This document shows, one piece after another, positions 51,201 to 63,314 of a stretch of DNA of 64,000 bases. Location: positions 34,540 through 98,539 of the forward strand of contig QAXH01006586.1 in assembly GCA_004335635.1 (NCBI GenBank), read 5' to 3'. The first letter of the stretch is position 1; each line of letters starts with the position of its first letter. The notes beneath the pieces were generated by a model, which saw nothing but the letters and a program-made list of their open reading frames with translations, did not search any database and was not told the origin of the DNA. A program made the position numbers and the translations under genes. The DNA is from Chloromonas sp. AAM2 (Eukaryota > Chlorophyta > Chlorophyceae > Chlamydomonadales > Chlamydomonadaceae).

Positions 51201-53900
51201 TGCACAGTGAAGCACGGAGCATTAGCAGGCGGCACACCCGGCAGGTGCTCAGTGAAGCCCGGAGCATTAGCAGGCGGCACACCCGGCAGGTGCACAGTGA
51301 AGCACGGAGCATTAGCAGGCGGCACTGAGCAGCAGCTGCCTGCGGTGTAACGTAACGACCCAAAAGGCAGGGACGTGCGGGTCGCTACTGGGCTCGTATC
51401 TGTAGACGCTGCCGTATACAACCTGTGCATTCCAACTTCATGACCGCCACAGTATGACGTTGTCATCCCTTAACACATACTCCAGTGTGCCTGCCCTTCA
51501 TATCAACCTGGCCATGTGGCCTTGTGTTGGCGTGCCATGCGGCCTAGTGTCTACAAGCCTGTTTGCTTAGTCTCAACAAGCTTGCTCCTTGCAACCGATC
51601 TCTGGCTGCTGCGCCTCATTGCACACCAGGGTCGGTTCCTGTCCCAGGTCTCAGCCACACACCTGATTGCATCCACCACAATAAGCCGCTGCGCCTCCCA
51701 GAAGTGCCTGCATGGCAGCACAACGCGATTCACGTTTTGACTGACTAAACAAACACCGTCCATGTCAATGGAATGGTTGGCACCACTCGTGCAAGTACGA
51801 TTACAGTCATAGTTGGCCTGGCGAGTCGGCACAACGAGCCAGCGCCGCAGCACAGGAAGCAGGGCACACCTCAGTTCGTCCGGTATCTCCACGCCCCCGC
51901 CGCCATGTGCCTCGCTGGCCATTGCCCCCGCCCACGGCTCCGTCCACATGCCCGGCTCAACCACGCCACTGGCTGCCCCGCCACCGCCGCCGTTATCAAT
52001 GAACCCAGGGCCCTCCTCATTGCACTCAGGCTGCTCGCTGGTTGCTGCAAACCCATTTGCAGACGGTGAATCTGCTCCGACGCCTGTCGCATGTTGTCCA
52101 GGATGGCAGGGACTGGCGGTGTCATTGAACGTGCTTTGCTGCCCAGCGCAGACTTCTGGGAAATCTACTGCACAATCACCACCTTGATGAGGCACGCTAT
52201 TTGGCTGTGCAGGTGTCCATGGCCTCCCTGTGCTGTCTATCAGCGTCATGGCACTCTGACTATGCTTAGCACGGCTGTGGTGCACCGTGGGCGTTGCTGC
52301 AAGGCTGTCCATATCCAGTGAGCCGTGATGCAGCACACCCTGCAGTTCGGATGCCAGGGTGGCACTGCTGCCCCACACGCCAGTCCCGTGTGAGCGGTGC
52401 CTGCAGTGCCGGGACATGCCTGCCCCATTCAGGGGTAGTTGCAACACACTGCGGCCCCGCGCCCTGTTCCCCGTGCTAGCCCCTGACCTGCGGCCCGGCG
52501 ACAACTGTGCCTCCAACCCCTCCGGCCCGCCCTGTGCACCCGCTAGGTCCAACAGCCATGACCCGTTCCACGGCGGCGTGCCCAGGGATGCATGCCGAGT
52601 GTGATTCAGGAGGCGGTCGGGCAGGGCGCCAACAGACGCGTGCCTGCCTGGCGTTGATGCCACCGGTGTGCCTGGCAAGTCCTCTGCCCGAGCCTCACCA
52701 GGCACCTCACCAGCCTGCACACTGTCTGCATCAACGACGATCTGCTCTGTTGCCTGTGCTGCTGTCGGGGTCCCTTGGCTTGGCGATGCATGCTGCGATG
52801 TGCCCAGCAGTCGCGAGCTGCCCACCACTAGCGTCAACAGAGCCTCCTCCTTGCGCTGCAGCACAAATCGAAGGCATCAAAACAAACGAACCAGGCTGAG
52901 CCGCAGCAATGCCATGATAGGTGCTTCCATGCCAGCCAGCTTGTTCATGCCTGTGCCACATGCATTGCACTGATTCTAACAATCAATCGTTCGCTTGTTC
53001 GCTACCATGCAGCATGTCCTGTGCCGGAAGCAGTCGCCCTCTGCTCTTTCAAAGCGTCGCCATGACGGCCCCCCATTACCTGGCAGTCTGTGACCAGTGC
53101 TTCATACGAGGCATGCAGGTGGGCTGTAAGGTCGTTGCGCTGTGCTGAGCCCACCCATGGAGGAATCACGCCCAGGAGTGCAGGCCACACCTCACGCTTA
53201 GCGTCCAGGTCGCATCCCTGTGCAGCACTTAGTACGCAATAATCAGGGCCCATGCCTGCCCATTGCCCCTAAGGCTGCATGAACCCGGCTGTCCGTTCTT
53301 TGCCACCTTCCAAGCCACACTGACACAGCAGAAGGTGTTTGCCACCTTAAGAATTGGATATACATCCGAGAGGGCTGGATTCACCCACGTTCCCACCTTC
53401 TCACTGACTATGTCCAACAATTCAGCCCATTCATGGAGGGGAAGAGATCCATCCGCTGACGCAGCACATGCTCGGCGCCATTGGCTGGGGCTGTAGGGTG
53501 ACCTGCAGATGGTTAAGGAAAAGTGAAGAAATCTGTTCTCGTCAGAGTGGTCCTAAACGTTCTTAATCGCTGAGGTAGCGCACACTATGCATGCCATGAA
53601 CCTCACACAATGCCTGTTGTCAGCAGCAGCAGCAGCAGCATGTGGCATCGGTAATAACGTAGACATGGTGAACCTAGGCCAGCGGCTCCTGGAATACATT
53701 CTCTTTTGCAATGTTGTTGAAGGATTGTTCAGCAAAGATGGGCTATGTACTGCTGTTGCCGAAATGGAGAATCAGTCCTACCTGGCACCTCGATTGCTCC
53801 TCAGAAAGCCAACAACGGCGATGCCTGCCACCGCCGCGACTCCCACAGATGCGATGCCAACTTTTGCTGTCACCCTGCTCTTTTGCTTGCTGGGTGCCAT
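45209..53900 (-). CDS. TBC-domain Rab GTPase-activating protein with a large insertion inside the domain
   Basis: Ten exons (minus): 53782-53900, 53397-53502, 53080-53217, 51663-52855, 50470-50590, 49962-50104, 49484-49568, 49088-49195, 48151-48225 and 45209-47884, giving 1,587 aa with all phases matching. TBC proteins speed GTP hydrolysis by Rab GTPases in membrane traffic. Family marks in order are a DAKREVWPALLGV helix, the arginine finger IVVDAIRTDF (Arg about 519, its codon split by an intron), the glutamine finger YCQGMSDL (about 605), DALAFWCFSSLM, CHFAYRMIVVLMRRELPLEQ, TLKLWEMLWADDW and the last helix LFLYFVTAVV. Insertions of about 370 residues (122-500) and about 780 residues (about 720-1500) interrupt the domain; the second holds repeats of GWLAKLTSRP. 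An N-terminal basic stretch is followed by a hydrophobic helix (VGIASVGVAAVAGIAVVGFL, about 15-35), so it may be membrane anchored. One intron has a GC donor at 49483. It resembles Gyp7/TBC1D15-type proteins most. Confidence 0.92.
46720..47330 (-). repeat. In-frame ~37-residue repeats (GWLAKLTSRP) in the TBC insertion
   Basis: Six coding repeats about 106-120 bp apart, each with a core W-L-(A/S/T)-(K/R/M)-L followed by Ser-Arg-Pro in most copies, separated by Ala/Thr/Ser/Pro-rich spacers. Diverged DNA but conserved Trp-Leu-Leu positions suggest selection on the peptide. A seventh weak copy reads SSLMAKLTAF. Confidence 0.85.
48122..48261. repeat. CA/GT microsatellites flanking a 75-nt exon on both sides
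   Basis: CA runs at about 48122-48142 and 48240-48262 bracket TBC exon 48151-48225. On the coding strand the upstream intron ends with a GT run shortly before TGTGCAG, and the downstream intron starts GTGAGGCATG followed by a GT run. Confidence 0.85.
50640..51326. repeat. 45-bp minisatellite in TBC intron, with N gap
   Basis: About 15 copies of a 45-bp unit (containing GCACACCCGGCAGGTGC and AAGCACGGAGCATTAGCAGG) fill most of the intron between TBC exons 51663-52855 and 50470-50590. A 97-N gap (51101-51197) breaks the array. Units differ at a few sites (GGCGG/GGCCG, GCACAG/GCTCAG, AGCACGG/AGCCCGG). The period is a multiple of three, so both strands show long spurious ORFs. Confidence 0.93.
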
Positions 53901-55079
53901 TCTGACAGGGTCGGTCGCGTCACTTTACAATGTCATGCCCTGTATGTCATGCGATTTAGATGCAAGAAGGGGTTATCTGGTGGCAGAGCTGAATTGTGCG
54001 CGCAATCTCCAGCCCTTCATACACCAAAAGCCAGTATTTTCTCGGGCCGTCGTTGTTTTGTTGCCTTTCTAGGGCTTGGGATGAGTATGGAAATAATGTC
54101 GATGTACACGAGAATGTAAAGCCGTAACAACGCACTGCAAGGTGGCGCAGCCAGTGATGCCTGATACCTTGTCTTGTCAGGTGGCTCGTAACGGAAATCA
54201 TTTGAAACAGATTGTCAGCCGCAGTCTGCCTTTCCCACACACAGAAGCGAAGCCACCTCACTAGCCTATAGCAAAAGTTGACAACTTGGTTCCAGGAGCT
54301 CAGCCCAGCATGCTGACTCCCACCGGAACCGTGAACGTGGAACCGTTCGGCAGCTGCTATCTCGGCATGAGATGCCGGCAACAACAGCCGCAGGATGAGC
54401 TATGTAGCTAGCACTGCCGCCGGCATTAGCTCGGTAGTGTGTCAGCCTGGTCGTACCGTACATCAACGTGCGACGGTCTTCCAAACGCCGTCCAGACAGA
54501 AACGAAACACAGCGTGTGAGAACGCAGCAGGGCTCATGGCCATTCTGACTGCCTGATCTGACTGATAATAATGCAATTGTGAACGAAAACCTGGGCAGAT
54601 GCACAGCCCGCCGCACGATGCAGCTGGCAGGCTCCATCCAGGCATCCGCAGCTCAAAGCCCCACTCTGGCACTGGTCGCAAAAGTGGCATCTAAAGTAAA
54701 CGAAAAACCGCAAAATCTCGCCATACACATCATCATCTATCGGGCTGCCAATCTCTGGATTTCTTTGCAGAGCATAAGGGAACCATTGGGCTTTACATGC
54801 TCGCGTACGTCCAAGTACCAGTAACGGTAACGTACATTCCAAAATGAGCTCAACGCCGTGATGGCCTTGAAGAAGTTGTTCAATAAGAATCAGCTGGGCC
54901 AGGGAATCGCAGATCACATCGCCATTCTCACAGCTGCATCTAGCACAAAACCCTATCTGACGTGGTGACGCTTCAGCTGGTTAGCTGCTTTAGCTGCATG
55001 GCAGCCGGTTGTTAAGCAGTTCCACGTCTGCAACTTCTGCATGCGATTGAACATCTGAATAGCCCTGGACCTAGCAGGG
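53901..55079. other. Shared upstream region of the TBC and FDXR genes
   Basis: This 1.18-kb interval separates two divergent start codons and should hold both promoters and 5' UTRs. Minus-strand open frames here lack splice context and family resemblance. I see no TATA box or known element that I can defend. Confidence 0.5.
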
Positions 55080-58000
55080 ATGATGTGCATCGCAGCGAGG
55101 GCGCTGGGCCGGATGCATGGCTGGTCTGTCAGGATGATGAGCACCCAAGCAGACATCCCCGTCCATTTTTGCGTCGTGGGCTCGGGCCCGGCTGGGTTCT
55201 ATACTGCTGACAGGGTGAGGCCAACACAATGTGCATGTGTAAGCTAGTTTATTGTGCATGAAATCCTGCCACACAGTGCCACATTCCATGACTTGCACTG
55301 AGCAACACGCTGTGTGCTGGGAATGCAGCTACTCAAGAGGCTTGGCCGGCAAGTGCGTGTGGACTTGCTGGTAAGGGCAACCCTTGGAGCCCACCTTTTT
55401 CACTTTGTATCCCTTGCACAACACCTTCTACTTGTTTTGCTGACCGTCGGGGCAATAACACGGCAGCTGCACAGTACTGACGCTTGGTGCGTCGGGCACA
55501 AACACATGCTTGCCTAACAGCACACGTACACTCACTGAGTGATGATGCTGACCTTCTCTGTCCCTTCATGCGTGCTTTGTGGAGAGTGAAGTGGTGGCAC
55601 TAGGCTGGCTGTGGTGCATGTGCATTGTACTCTGCAAACACCTGTGCTGTGCCTACGACCTTTCCCCAGGACCGATTGCCCACTCCCTTTGGGCTTGTGA
55701 GGTCGGGCGTGGCTCCCGATCACCAGCCAACCAAGGTGACAAAAAGACTGCAAACAGCTACCAATGTGCTTCGCCACTTGCACTGCCACAAGATCAACAC
55801 TTGACAGTTCCTGAATGGCGCATTAGATCGCTGCAAGTGCTCAATAGCCCAGCTGGAGACAGGGAGGCCCATGTTGAGTCAGGGCTGTCCGTATCCACAT
55901 CATTCTGGCGCCGGTTGACAGGTTCAAGAACCCACGGCCTGCCGCATCACACGCAACGCTGTGAAAACCATGTACCATTGACATTGACATCAACATGCAT
56001 CGTGACTGCTGCAGAGCACATGCAAACCGCACACGCGATGGCACATGCACCTGCAGAACGTAGTCCACCAGTTCAGTGCGGTGGCCATGGATGACCGCGT
56101 GCGCTTCCTGGGCAACGTGCGGCTGGGCACGGACGTCAGCCTAGCGGAGCTGCGGGCCCTGTACAGCGGAGTGAGCCATGGGCAGGGCCAGAGCACACTT
56201 GAAAGTGCTTGACTTGTAGGGGGTTGAGCAAGGCATGCCGTAAGGGTAGGGGCAAAGTCAGACGTAGCGTAAACAGCCTCATGGAGGCCAACCGACACAG
56301 GGTTGTCAGTATCAACACTCGCATGGACATTCAAGGTACGTATGCCGACCGCATTGGTACCCAGCTGAGTGCCTGTGCGGCATGGTCACAGGCGTAACGT
56401 GCGCACCCATGAAATGTTTGGCAGGCTGGTCGGCACTGACTATTCTTGCTGCGCTCTTTTTTCTCTATGCACAGGTGGTGCTATGCACAGGGGCGGAGAG
56501 CGACCGGCGACTGGGCATTCCAGGCGAGGTGAGGATCATGTAGAGAACCTGATAGCTTCAGCAGTACAGCTACACAGAGACCATTCAGCCTGTTAGGACA
56601 GCTTCACCGTGTCTTGAGTGCTTCCCGTTTGACGTGCCGACGCCGCCATCCTTGATCCTGCCCCTGGGCCTGCTGTGTCGCCTTGGCGTTGCAGGAAGGT
56701 CCAGGTGTGCTGAGTGCGCGGCAGTTTGTCTGGTGGTACAACGGCCACCCAGACTGTGCAGCCCTGCCCGTGGACCTCACGCATGTCAACAGCGTGGCCG
56801 TGTGCGGCATAGGTGCGTGACGCTCGTGGGGTCAAAACAGGTAGGGGCCCGCATACGTGGCCATCATGTAACACAAGCGCTGGTGGTGGTAGCTCCGTAC
56901 CTGACTGCCGGTGCCACAACTGCTGGGCGCAGGTCTGCATGGTCATGTGCGTTTGACAATTGTGTGTGAGATGTGCATCTGACGCGTGAAAAGCCTGGCT
57001 GTATGCACGCATAGGCAGATGTGCACGATACTGTCCTGCCAATGCCCTAGCCGTTGCGCAGGCAACGTTGCGCTGGACTGCGCGCGTGTGCTGCTGCGGT
57101 CGCCCAGTGAGGGCCCGCTGGCATCCTCTGACGTGGCGGGGTACGCACTGGAAGCGCTGCGCAGCAACCAGCACAGGCCCAGGGAGGTGCACCTGGTGGC
57201 ACGGAGGGGGCCTGTGCAGGTGAGGAGCGTCTCTGGTAGGCAAGCATGTCCTTTGTGGCCTGGCGTCCATAGCTTGCGGGCAGGTTCACTTACTGACAGT
57301 CATCTGTTGTTGCTAGTCGGGCCCACCGACAGTGCAGATAGAAAGGAAAAGGAAGGGAGCAGCTGGTTGCTGGTTAGCACGGTGAAGGAAGACCGGCAAT
57401 GCTGCACAACCACCAGCAGGGCAACGCCCCTTCAGAGGGCAAGGGTCAGCAGCCAGAGGGAGACTATGTTGCTTCCCGCTGTACCGGCAACATGGCACCA
57501 ACATGCCGCAAATATGCATTCGCGTGATTGGCATGCACAGCTGTCTATTGCACATGATGTCGATTGCTCTATAATTCTCGGTGCCCGGCACGCTCTATTG
57601 CACTCGGCGCCTTGCGGGAGGGGTTGGCATACCAACAGTTCTCTGTGGTTATTTGAGCTGGCCCAAAGCAGATGCACCTCGCACACCAAAGCCCCCTCGC
57701 CCCGCATTTCCAGGCCGCCTGCACTGCCAAGGAGCTGAAGGAGCTTGTGACTGAGCCGGGAGTGACGGTGCATGCCGCTACCCCCCAGATGGCTCTCTCA
57801 CCCGAGGACCAGGCGCTCATGAAGGCGGAGAGACAGAAGCGCAGGCTGTACGAAATCATCACACAGGTAGAGGGGCAGAGGGGCACAGTACATGGCCAGT
57901 CCTGGACCTGGTCATAAACTAGTGCAGTACTGCAGGAAGTGCAAACTGCAAGAACTGCAGTATTGCGTTGCGATAACGCTGCTATGTACCCAACACAAGC

Positions 58001-60324
58001 TTGCTATACTCTGTGCACAGCAGGCACCAGGGTCATGCAGTATCCTTGTAAGAATTGTCCATGCTGCTTATGCTGCTTGTGCGTGTATATTGCACAGCAA
58101 AGGTATATTGTCCGTGCTGATTGTGCTGGATTGCAGGCCGCAAAAGCAGCAGCCACGCCAACCGCCGCCCCACCATCTGTTGCCAGGCCACCAGCCCTGG
58201 CCGCTCGTGATTTGCATTTCCAATTCTACCGACAACCCCGGAAGGTGGATCTACAGCCTATGGCAAGGGGTGCAGCCATGCTTCCTCTTCAACCCAATCT
58301 TTGCAGCCTCCAGTCGACCCACTCTTGCTGGCATGTCAATTCGCATGCATTGCCAGCACGAGTCAGGGCGGATGCAGATGATGCAGTACCAGTTATTGCT
58401 CAGTCGCCCCCACTCTGCTGCGATGTACAGCGCACCCCTGCGCGGAGCACTGGATGTACAAGGACGATCCCGGCCAGTGGCCTCTCTGAATCCTTCCTGA
58501 GCAACATTCCACGCTGATGTGCATGTGTGAGATTGAACTGATGCTGCATTTGTGTGTTTCAGGTGCTGCGTGACCCGGTCTCCGGTGCGGTGGTGGGTCT
58601 GGAGGTGGAGCGCACCGCCCTGGTGCCCGCGGACACTCCCGGCGCGGGCACAAAGGCGGTGGGCACAGGTCAGGGCTCAGGCAACGCTGCAGAGAATCTG
58701 CATGTAGGAGCTGTGACAAGCGCAGATGATCTACTGAGACGCAGGTTCCGCAAGGCCACATCCACACGCAATACGCAGTCATTTCCACCAGGATCCGGTG
58801 TGATCGCACCTAGCATGGGCTGTGTCACGTGTGATGAGCTGGCATGAATGTTTCACGTGTTTCAATTTATGTGATAGGTGTGATAGGTGTGATAGGTGTG
58901 CTGTATGTGCTGTTGCACCTGGCCCAGGTTGTGTCAGCTGCCCCGTGGTAGTAGGGGAATGAGCACAAACGGATGCTTGCACGTGTGCACACAACGCATG
59001 CACTTGTCCGGTGTGCAGGTGAGGTCGAGATGATCCCTGCGCAGTTGGTGTTGGTGAGCATCGGCTACCGGTCGCTGCCGGTGGAGGGCGCGGATTTTGA
59101 CCACCGCAGGGGCCTGATACCCAACGTGGCGGGGCGAGTGATGCTGCCGCAACAGCCCGGCGATACGGGCACCCCTCAGGTGTGCCCCGCACACGGCGCC
59201 TTCCACGCAGGTCTCGGGCACTCTGATTTTGATTGAGCCACACACCTGACATGAATGACGTAACTGAAAGAATGATGTTCTTCATCCGCAGATGATTCTG
59301 CCTTGTGAACAGCGCGAGTGGATGTCAAGTAGTGCTGCTGTCAGCGGGCGTTCGAAGTGAAAGTGTGTTTGTCAAGTAACAGCGGGTTGCTGTGGCACTC
59401 GGGCAGGCCAGGTACAGGTCCAGCGAGCGGTGGACGAGCCAGCTGCTCACCCGCTCGCACATCCATCGGTCAGATCAGCACTCGAACCCCATCGTGTGCA
59501 CCAAGCATATCACTTCCGCTGCCTCTGCCTGTGTCTGGGTGCAGGTGGACTCGGGTCTGTACGTGTGCGGGTGGATCAAGCGGGGGCCCACGGGCATCAT
59601 CGGCACCAATGCCGCGGACGCCGAGGAAACGGTGTCGAGCATGCTGCAGGACCTTCAGGTCAACTGGGTGCAGAGCGGCGGCACACAATCGAATAACCGC
59701 CTTTCCTTGAACCACACACACTTGGGGCATACAAGTACTTGTACTTGGGTTGCTCGACAGGATGAACCACAACATATGTGCAACTGCATAGCCGCTTATC
59801 TTGAGAACCCAGCCGGGGGCATAATCGGATTAGGGGGGAATGCAACTGGATGAAAGCCACCTCCCTTGAGAACCCAAACCAGGGAACTCTGACCTTTCCT
59901 CCCCTGCATCCGGTGCACACACTTGTTTTTACGAGTTCAGATTTATATCCAACCGCCACAAAGTACAGCTGGAAGGACTGATGTTCAGGGTTGTTGAGTG
60001 CGGGTTTGGATTGCTTGCGGGTTTGATTGGTAGGCATGTATTTGCGGGTTTGCAAGACCTTGTTGTGTCATGCCACGTTGCGTCCTGCAGGACGCCCGCC
60101 TGCCCTGGCCGCCCCCGTCCCACCCCACCGACAGCACCCACATGACATCGGACCCCGGCATGCAGCTGTACTCCCTCCTGGCGCAGCGGGGTGCCAGCCC
60201 GGTGGACTTTTCCGGCTGGCAGAGCATTGACGCGGCGGAAGTCAGCGCGGGCCAGACGCAGGGGCGTGTGCGGGACAAGATCACACATGTTGACCGCATG
60301 CTGGAAGTGGCTGCTGGGGCCTGA
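55080..60324 (+). CDS. FDXR: Mitochondrial NADPH:ferredoxin (adrenodoxin) oxidoreductase
   Basis: Thirteen exons: 55080-55214, 55329-55370, 55670-55735, 56057-56170, 56475-56528, 56695-56812, 57062-57219, 57714-57866, 58137-58244, 58563-58668, 59019-59179, 59545-59658 and 60091-60324, giving 520 aa with all phases matching. The FAD enzyme passes electrons from NADPH to mitochondrial ferredoxin, which feeds Fe-S cluster assembly and heme/steroid steps. Residues 1-23 ([15 protein letters not shown] and on) form an Arg-containing presequence. Then come the FAD motif [60 protein letters not shown], the NADP motif [41 protein letters not shown] and the C-terminal FAD motif [15 protein letters not shown]. 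Length is normal for the family. An Ala/Pro-rich spacer ([14 protein letters not shown]) is coded by exon 9. The start is the first of two adjacent ATGs. Confidence 0.96.
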
Positions 60325-60771
60325 CGCTCTGAGGGACACCTGTGCAAGGGGACGTGTGGGTCAGTTGACCAGCAGGTGGACAAGAGCAGGAGAGAAGGGA
60401 GGGGCGGACAGCACCAGCGAGGTTGGTAGAACAGCATGCTGGTTGTCATGCTGTGTTTGTTGCTGCTCCTGGCCCAAAGAGTTGTGCTGATGGTGGCAGG
60501 ATGGTGGCGCTTTGGCGTCTTGTGGTCATTATCCTTGGTTTGTTGAGCACATGCTCCTGCCATTGTCCATGACCAGAAGCACTTGACCGGCGGTGATTTG
60601 CAATAACAGTATCAGAGAACATCTTGTGGCTCTTCATACGCACTGAACAGGTTATGGATCCGTTGCCTGCAAAACGACCACACTCGCACTTGTTGGCATC
60701 AGATGCCCCTGGCAACTGATGAATCTGGCTTTGTCAAGTGGGCCATGTGACATTGTCTACGCTCAGTCGCA

Positions 60772-60836
60772 AAAACAAGAAGTTTGCCGGTTCTGGGACA
60801 ATATCTGGGCGATTGTGCAGTGGTGTCTGCCCTTCG
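60772..60836 (+). repeat. Dispersed element copy 5
   Basis: AAAAACAAGAAGTTTGCCGG and TTCTGGGACAATATCTGGG match the other copies; the downstream half reads GTGCAGTGGTGTC instead of ACTGGAACCGGTG. It lies 450 bp after the FDXR stop codon. Confidence 0.65.
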
Positions 60837-60954
60837 TCCAGTGGTGGCGCGCCTGCTGCCTCGTTGAACATGGGTATCTTCTTCCTCGAGGGGCTGGTGG
60901 ATGACGCAGGTGGTGCCCTTCGTGCTTGGTGGCTGCCAAGGACGTTGGGGCACC

Positions 60955-61203
60955 TCATGTGCGCAGACGCTTCTTCTGTCTGGCCCTGCGGCCAGGCTTT
61001 GAGCTTGACCCAGCAGCCATGGCCCCAAACACTAAATTCTTTGAATGATCACCACAGGCAGATCCACCACGCATGGTGCGCGAGACAGCTGCCAGCACGC
61101 GGTACAGCAGGCAGCGGCATGGCATGCTGGACAACGCTGCCGTGCCTGATGCTGTGAGAAAAGCGTTTGTGCATCTGTGCATCGTGGAGGCAGTTACTAT
61201 GGT
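60955..61203. other. Coding-like segment, strand undecided
   Basis: On the plus strand a CAG acceptor at 61060 opens a 48-codon frame (MVRETAASTRYSRQRHGMLD and on) that closes at an ATG/GTCAGT donor. On the minus strand the same region ends with a basic C-terminus-like run GSSSKPGRRARQKKRLRT and a TGA at 60955-60957. Both look plausible and cannot both be protein in the same bases. No family match. Confidence 0.3.
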
Positions 61204-63314
61204 CAGTAGCAAGGTGCTGCATGTGGCCGGCCCCACACATGCAGCCACATGGAGTGTGCAATCAGTCACATGCGACGTGCATGCATTCGCATGGCGACTG
61301 ACATGTTGGCCACACACCTTCAGCTTGCACTCCCAGTCAACAAGGAGTGTTGAGTTGACTGGGACTCGTACTTGAAGGGGTGCTGTGGGGAGGGCAGTGG
61401 CAACCATGGTCTGGCAAGGATGAGCCCTGGTGCTGGTTGATGGTGTTGACAGGGCAGGCTAGGCGTGCTTGGCTTGAAGGTTCGATTCCAGGCCAAAGCT
61501 GGCTTTTCATAGCTGTTGGTGTTTGCGGCCAGGATAGCGGCCATCTCAGTGCGTCACAATTGGACACATTGCGTGCTCATTGGACATACTGTATAACCTT
61601 TTACCGCGTGATCGGTTTGAACAACTTTGCTGAAGCGCTGGGTGTTAGGTTGTGTAAACACATGCTCGGTTATGAAGCATGGGTACACGATAAGAGCTGC
61701 TGTCCTCATTGGCGTGCCCTGTGCAATTGTTGCCCGCCCAGGTCCTCATCAGCATGTTGGCAATTGCAATTGAGTGCTCCCACTGTTGAGACGCACCTCG
61801 AGGCGGTTGGCAGCCAGTTGGACCCAAATCCATTCTCTCTCCGTGAACCCTTGACTTGAGCACATGTCCATATCTTGTGGTTGCTGCAAACTAGACACTG
61901 GCACGGGATTCAGTCTGTGGAGGCTGGCTGTAGAGAGCCGTGCTGACTAGCAGTACTGTTGCCTTCAGTAGACTGACATACTTGTCCATCCAAATGACTT
62001 GATAGCGCTGGCACATGTGTTTACTGTAGTCCGTATGTCCTAAGTTTAAGGACACGTAGTCTTCTGGCTTGGGATGGTGTCTGCTGTTCTTGCTCTGTTG
62101 AACTTGGTGCTACATGATGGGAGATCACGTTCCACATATGTAAAGGAAAATACCCATGTTTATTATCTTATCCCACTGGGCCAGGCTTGTGGCGTCTTCA
62201 GCGAATTAGCAGAACTGTACATTGATACAATCAACAAATACGCCTGTCTAATATGACTGTTCTGCATCAGAACGAGACAGGCGTGTATGTGCAAACAGTC
62301 CCACCAAGCTGCAGTACCTTATGCACAGAGTCGCGCCCAAAGTCGTCGGCCCTGCGTCTCCTTGCGCATGGTAGGCACATGCGAGACGTCCATGTGAACA
62401 TGCACCATGCCCTGGTTTTGCACACCGATCCATGCTCTGCTCGGAGCTATCCTGTCAGATCTGAGAACTCCCCAGACCGCTTCTCAGATTCACAAACCGC
62501 TTGTGCATTTAGGACAAGATGGCAAGGTGCCGTCAGACTGCAGGGCTGGCCAAACTCATGCCCAAAAGTGGCCTGTCGGAAGCAGCAAAACCTGCACTAG
62601 TCGTCAGGCTCATGCAATGCGGCGAGGACATGATAGACTGCCAGCCAGAAGCAAGCTATCGTTCTGAATTCACTTCCATGCCGTAATCTGTTGAGACCGC
62701 AAGTATCATGTACCTGCAAGACTTAACCCAATCACCAGCTGAGCAGCCTCTCGAGGACACGCAGGAATTTTCAAGTTTGGTCTACAGAGACCCAAAGGCA
62801 GCCTCTTGCACAGCAGCAAAGGTAGTGCCACGTGTCACCTTGGAATCGGTTCCACGGTCTGAGTCAGGCGTCAGCTATGTGGCATGCACTTGAAAAGTGT
62901 TTGCGTGATAATTTCCAGCATGCATCGCTTTCGTTTGCGCTCCTACCGCATTACAGTCAGTACGGAAAAGCACACAAAAGGAAACGGACAAGCCCGAACA
63001 ACGCTGTTGGGCCCTACTTGATTCAACACACCGTTTGCAACCATTGCATTTCGACAAGCTTTGAACGCGCTCAGCCGTCCTCCGAAATGCGCAACAAGAT
63101 GCGCGGTTGACTAGGTTGCAACGTGGAGAAAAGCAGGATGGTGAGCGCAGCATAATGGATGGCCCGCACATAACGTTTATGAGCGCAGTGGCAGGCAGTT
63201 TAAGCAGAGCACCTGAGCAGGGTGTGCCCTTCAAGAGAAGCCTCGTCATCAGAGAGGGGCCCCCTGTGTTTGCAATCGCAGAAGCTAAATGCATGCGCTG
63301 CTGCTTGTTTGCAG

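Larger units (their letters stand above)
60325..63314. other. Mostly unassigned 3-kb stretch
   Basis: After the FDXR stop no gene can be closed. Ambiguous coding signal occurs at 60955-61203 (see the separate entry). A plus-strand piece at 62708-62820 (ATG then LTQSPAEQPLEDTQEFSS, ending at an AAAG/GTAGTG donor) may be an early exon of the gene at the right edge. No RNA gene is convincing. Confidence 0.4.

Noticed and set aside
50572..51466. Long ORFs on both strands with repeats such as PANAPCFTVHLPGV, and a CRISPR-like regular repeat
   Set aside because: The 45-bp array has no spacers, only tandem copies, and lies inside a spliced intron; the ORFs follow from the period being a multiple of three.
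53587..54072. Plus-strand ORF with a membrane-helix-like segment (LLFCLLGAILTGSVA)
   Set aside because: It is antisense to TBC exon 1, whose splice phase joins the downstream TBC exons.
61475..61495. GGTTCGATTCC, an exact tRNA T-loop/B-box string
   Set aside because: The flanking bases do not form a T-stem, and no anticodon or D arm or acceptor stem can be folded upstream.
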